Made by a program: the position numbers and the translations under genes. The notes beneath the pieces are model-generated. The model was given only the letters and a program-made list of their open reading frames with translations. It did not search any database and was not told the DNA's origin. From contig JAUVVS010000118.1 of assembly GCA_030604545.1 (NCBI GenBank), positions 1 to 6,648 on the forward strand: DNA of 6,648 bases, read 5' to 3'. Positions 5,329 to 6,648 of this stretch are shown one piece after another (position 1 is the first letter of the stretch; every line of letters begins with the position of its first letter). Origin of the DNA: Deltaproteobacteria bacterium (lineage in GTDB: Bacteria; Desulfobacterota; Desulfobacteria; Desulfobacterales; JAUVVS01).

Positions 5329-6510
5329 ATGCAATTCATCGACCTATCCGCCCAACAGAAACGTATTCGCAATGAAATCGAAGCCAATATCCGTAAAGTT
5401 CTTGACCACGGCCTGTATATCATGGGGCCGGAGGTAAATAAACTGGAAGAAAAATTGGCTGAATTTATTAATGTTAAACATGCCGTTTCCTGTGCCTCAG
5501 GAACGGATGCACTCCTTCTATCCTTATTGACCTATAATGTCGGGCCAGGCGATGCTGTCTTTACAACACCCTTTACTTTCATCGCAACGGCAGAGATGAT
5601 CAGTCTGCTTGGAGCCACACCAGTTTTTGTAGACATCGACCCAAAGACCTATAATATCGACCCCGACCATCTTAATAAGGCCATCACGGCAATTAATGAT
5701 CAAGACCCTTCAGTCTATTCCCTGCCAAGGGCTTTAAAGCATGAGTTGCCCACAATCACACCAAAGGGCGTCATTGCCGTTGACCTTTTCGGACTTCCTT
5801 GTAACTTTGACCACATCAATTCTGTTGCTGAAAAACACGGCCTCTTCGTCATTGAGGATGCTGCCCAATCCTTTGGAGCGGAATATAAAGGAAAAAAGGC
5901 CTGCTCCCTTGCGGAAATCGGCTGTACGTCTTTTTTCCCTGCAAAACCCTTTGGCTGCTATGGTGACGGAGGTATGTGTTTCGCAGATAATGATAAATTA
6001 GCAGAGATCATGCAGTCTCTCCGAGTACACGGTAAAGGGAATCATAAATATGAAAACATTCGCATCGGTATAAATGGCCGGCTCGATACATTACAAGCTG
6101 CTATACTCCTTGCAAAATTCGACATACTTCCTGAAGAGGTCGAACTTCGCCATAAAGCAGCATCAAAATATACCGAATTGCTGATTGCTGCCGGCAATAA
6201 GCTGTCAACCCCTTTTGTGCCGGATGGATACAAAAGTGTCTGGGCTCAATATTCGGTCCTGGCAAGTGATGAAGAACATCGGACGAATTTACAAACCAAA
6301 CTTAGAGATGCCGGCATACCCACGGCCATATATTATCCCAAACCACTCCACCTCCAGGCTGCATTCGCTTCTCTTGGTTACAAAGAAGGAGATTTCCCGA
6401 TCGGCGAAGATTTTGCGCGGCGCATATTCAGTCTCCCAATGCATCCCTATCTGAAAAAAGAAGAGCAAAAAAAAATCGCTGATATAGTAAAGAATCCTTC
6501 ACGTCCTTAG
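5329..6510 (+). CDS. wbpE: WbpE-like PLP-dependent sugar aminotransferase (DegT/DnrJ/EryC1/StrS family)
   Basis: Cytosolic PLP enzyme of 393 residues that moves an amino group, normally from glutamate, to a keto sugar on a nucleotide. The closest match I recognise is WbpE/WlbC, which aminates UDP-3-keto-GlcNAc uronate on the way to UDP-2,3-diamino-uronates. Evidence: FIDLSAQQKRI at the start, HGLYIMGPEV (27-36), the phosphate loop SGTDALLLS (57-65), Asp177 and Gln180 in VIEDAAQSFGA, and the PLP lysine Lys206 in TSFFPAKPFGCYGDGG. GINGRLDTLQAAIL and SLPMHPYL also match. Compared with WbpE there is an insertion of about 20 residues near 122-145, as in many homologues. The ATG at 5329 is chosen for its Shine-Dalgarno and because homologues begin there; the upstream extension to 5245 would be made of repeat sequence. 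The substrate could come from the dehydrogenase gene before it, but the 3-dehydrogenase (WbpB-like) partner is not in the window. The last residues (PSRP) and the stop codon lie in a 9-nt repeat. Confidence 0.9.
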   Translation: MQFIDLSAQQKRIRNEIEANIRKVLDHGLYIMGPEVNKLEEKLAEFINVKHAVSCASGTDALLLSLLTYNVGPGDAVFTTPFTFIATAEMISLLGATPVFVDIDPKTYNIDPDHLNKAITAINDQDPSVYSLPRALKHELPTITPKGVIAVDLFGLPCNFDHINSVAEKHGLFVIEDAAQSFGAEYKGKKACSLAEIGCTSFFPAKPFGCYGDGGMCFADNDKLAEIMQSLRVHGKGNHKYENIRIGINGRLDTLQAAILLAKFDILPEEVELRHKAASKYTELLIAAGNKLSTPFVPDGYKSVWAQYSVLASDEEHRTNLQTKLRDAGIPTAIYYPKPLHLQAAFASLGYKEGDFPIGEDFARRIFSLPMHPYLKKEEQKKIADIVKNPSRP

Positions 6511-6523
6511 TGTTCTTCGTGGT
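6498..6523 (+). repeat. 9-nt periodic array, copy C, over the aminotransferase stop codon
   Basis: Units start at 6498 (TTCACG), 6507 (TTAGTG) and 6516 (TTCGTG), nine bases apart. The 19 bases at 6505-6523 match 2222-2240 except at 6509. That A makes the TAG stop of the aminotransferase gene. The array ends 9 bases before the ATG at 6533, so it bridges two genes. Confidence 0.7.
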
Positions 6524-6532
6524 GAAAGAATA

Positions 6533-6648
6533 ATGAAATCCCACAGCAATAAACCCGTCAATCTCCTTGTGGACGAAAAACAGAGTGCACTCCTAAAGGA
6601 AATCGCTCTGAACCTGCCTGACATCACTCTACACGATCGGCAGCTTTG
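6533..6648 (+). CDS. Sulfate adenylyltransferase N-terminus, probably the SAT/APS-kinase fusion type (partial, runs off the window)
   Basis: Only 38 codons are present. The segment KPVNLLVDEKQSALLKEIA (7-25), then LNLPDITLHDRQL (26-38), matches my memory of the first residues of bacterial bifunctional sulfate adenylyltransferase/adenylylsulfate kinase. Those begin with a VNLLVDEERAAELK-like stretch and continue to LTPRQLCDLELL; the two bases left (TG) allow the expected Cys. ATP sulfurylase makes APS from ATP and sulfate, and the kinase half makes PAPS, the donor for sulfotransferases. Beside sugar genes this points to sulfation of the polymer rather than to sulfur respiration. The start at 6533 follows a weak GGTGAAAG Shine-Dalgarno-like stretch and the 9-nt array, 22 bases after the aminotransferase stop. 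The call rests on a short stretch; the kinase half is not visible. Confidence 0.65.
   Translation, partial: MKSHSNKPVNLLVDEKQSALLKEIALNLPDITLHDRQL

Noticed and set aside
1..6648. CRISPR array, tRNA, rRNA or an ops/JUMPstart element
   Set aside because: No regularly spaced identical repeats with unique spacers, no cloverleaf or rRNA sequence, and no GGCGGTAGCGT-like ops sequence was seen.

Overview
The window is part of an exopolysaccharide or glycan gene cluster, with every recognisable gene on the + strand. Four genes make nucleotide sugars. They are preceded by a putative regulator and followed by the start of a probable sulfate-activation gene. Moderate GC, the EPS-type MarR regulator, the bifunctional-type ATP sulfurylase start and the short intergenic repeats fit a delta-type proteobacterium (Desulfobacterota, perhaps Desulfobacterales). 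That placement is inference from family resemblance; no marker gene is present.

Layout. 1-192: non-coding leader with a hairpin bracketed by 13-bp direct repeats, then a short pyrimidine-rich repeat. 193-774: winged-helix regulator fused to a small Rossmann-like domain. 802-2187: UDP-glucose 6-dehydrogenase of the type that resembles the animal and plant enzyme. 2253-3212: UDP-glucuronate decarboxylase (UDP-xylose synthase). 3212-4906: a long, divergent nucleotide-sugar dehydrogenase, overlapping the previous gene by one base. 4907-5328: gene-free stretch of nested inverted repeats around a 142-bp MITE-like element with a 5-bp target duplication. 5329-6510: PLP-dependent sugar aminotransferase close to WbpE. 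6533 to the window end: first 38 codons of what looks like a (bifunctional) sulfate adenylyltransferase.

How the genes fit together. The first dehydrogenase turns UDP-glucose into UDP-glucuronate, and the decarboxylase turns that into UDP-xylose. The second dehydrogenase probably oxidises a UDP-N-acetylhexosamine to its uronate. The aminotransferase would add an amino group to a 3-keto uronate, as in the WbpA/B/E/D route. If the last gene is the SAT/APS-kinase fusion, it would supply PAPS for sulfation. The cluster could then make a sulfated polymer containing xylose or uronic acid and amino sugars; this is a hypothesis built on gene context.

The least expected signals are non-coding. Five short arrays with a period of about 9 bases lie at gene borders, four in sense orientation ahead of genes and one inverted just after a stop codon. 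The 4907-5268 interval is a set of inverted repeats inside inverted repeats with a recent-looking small transposable element in it.
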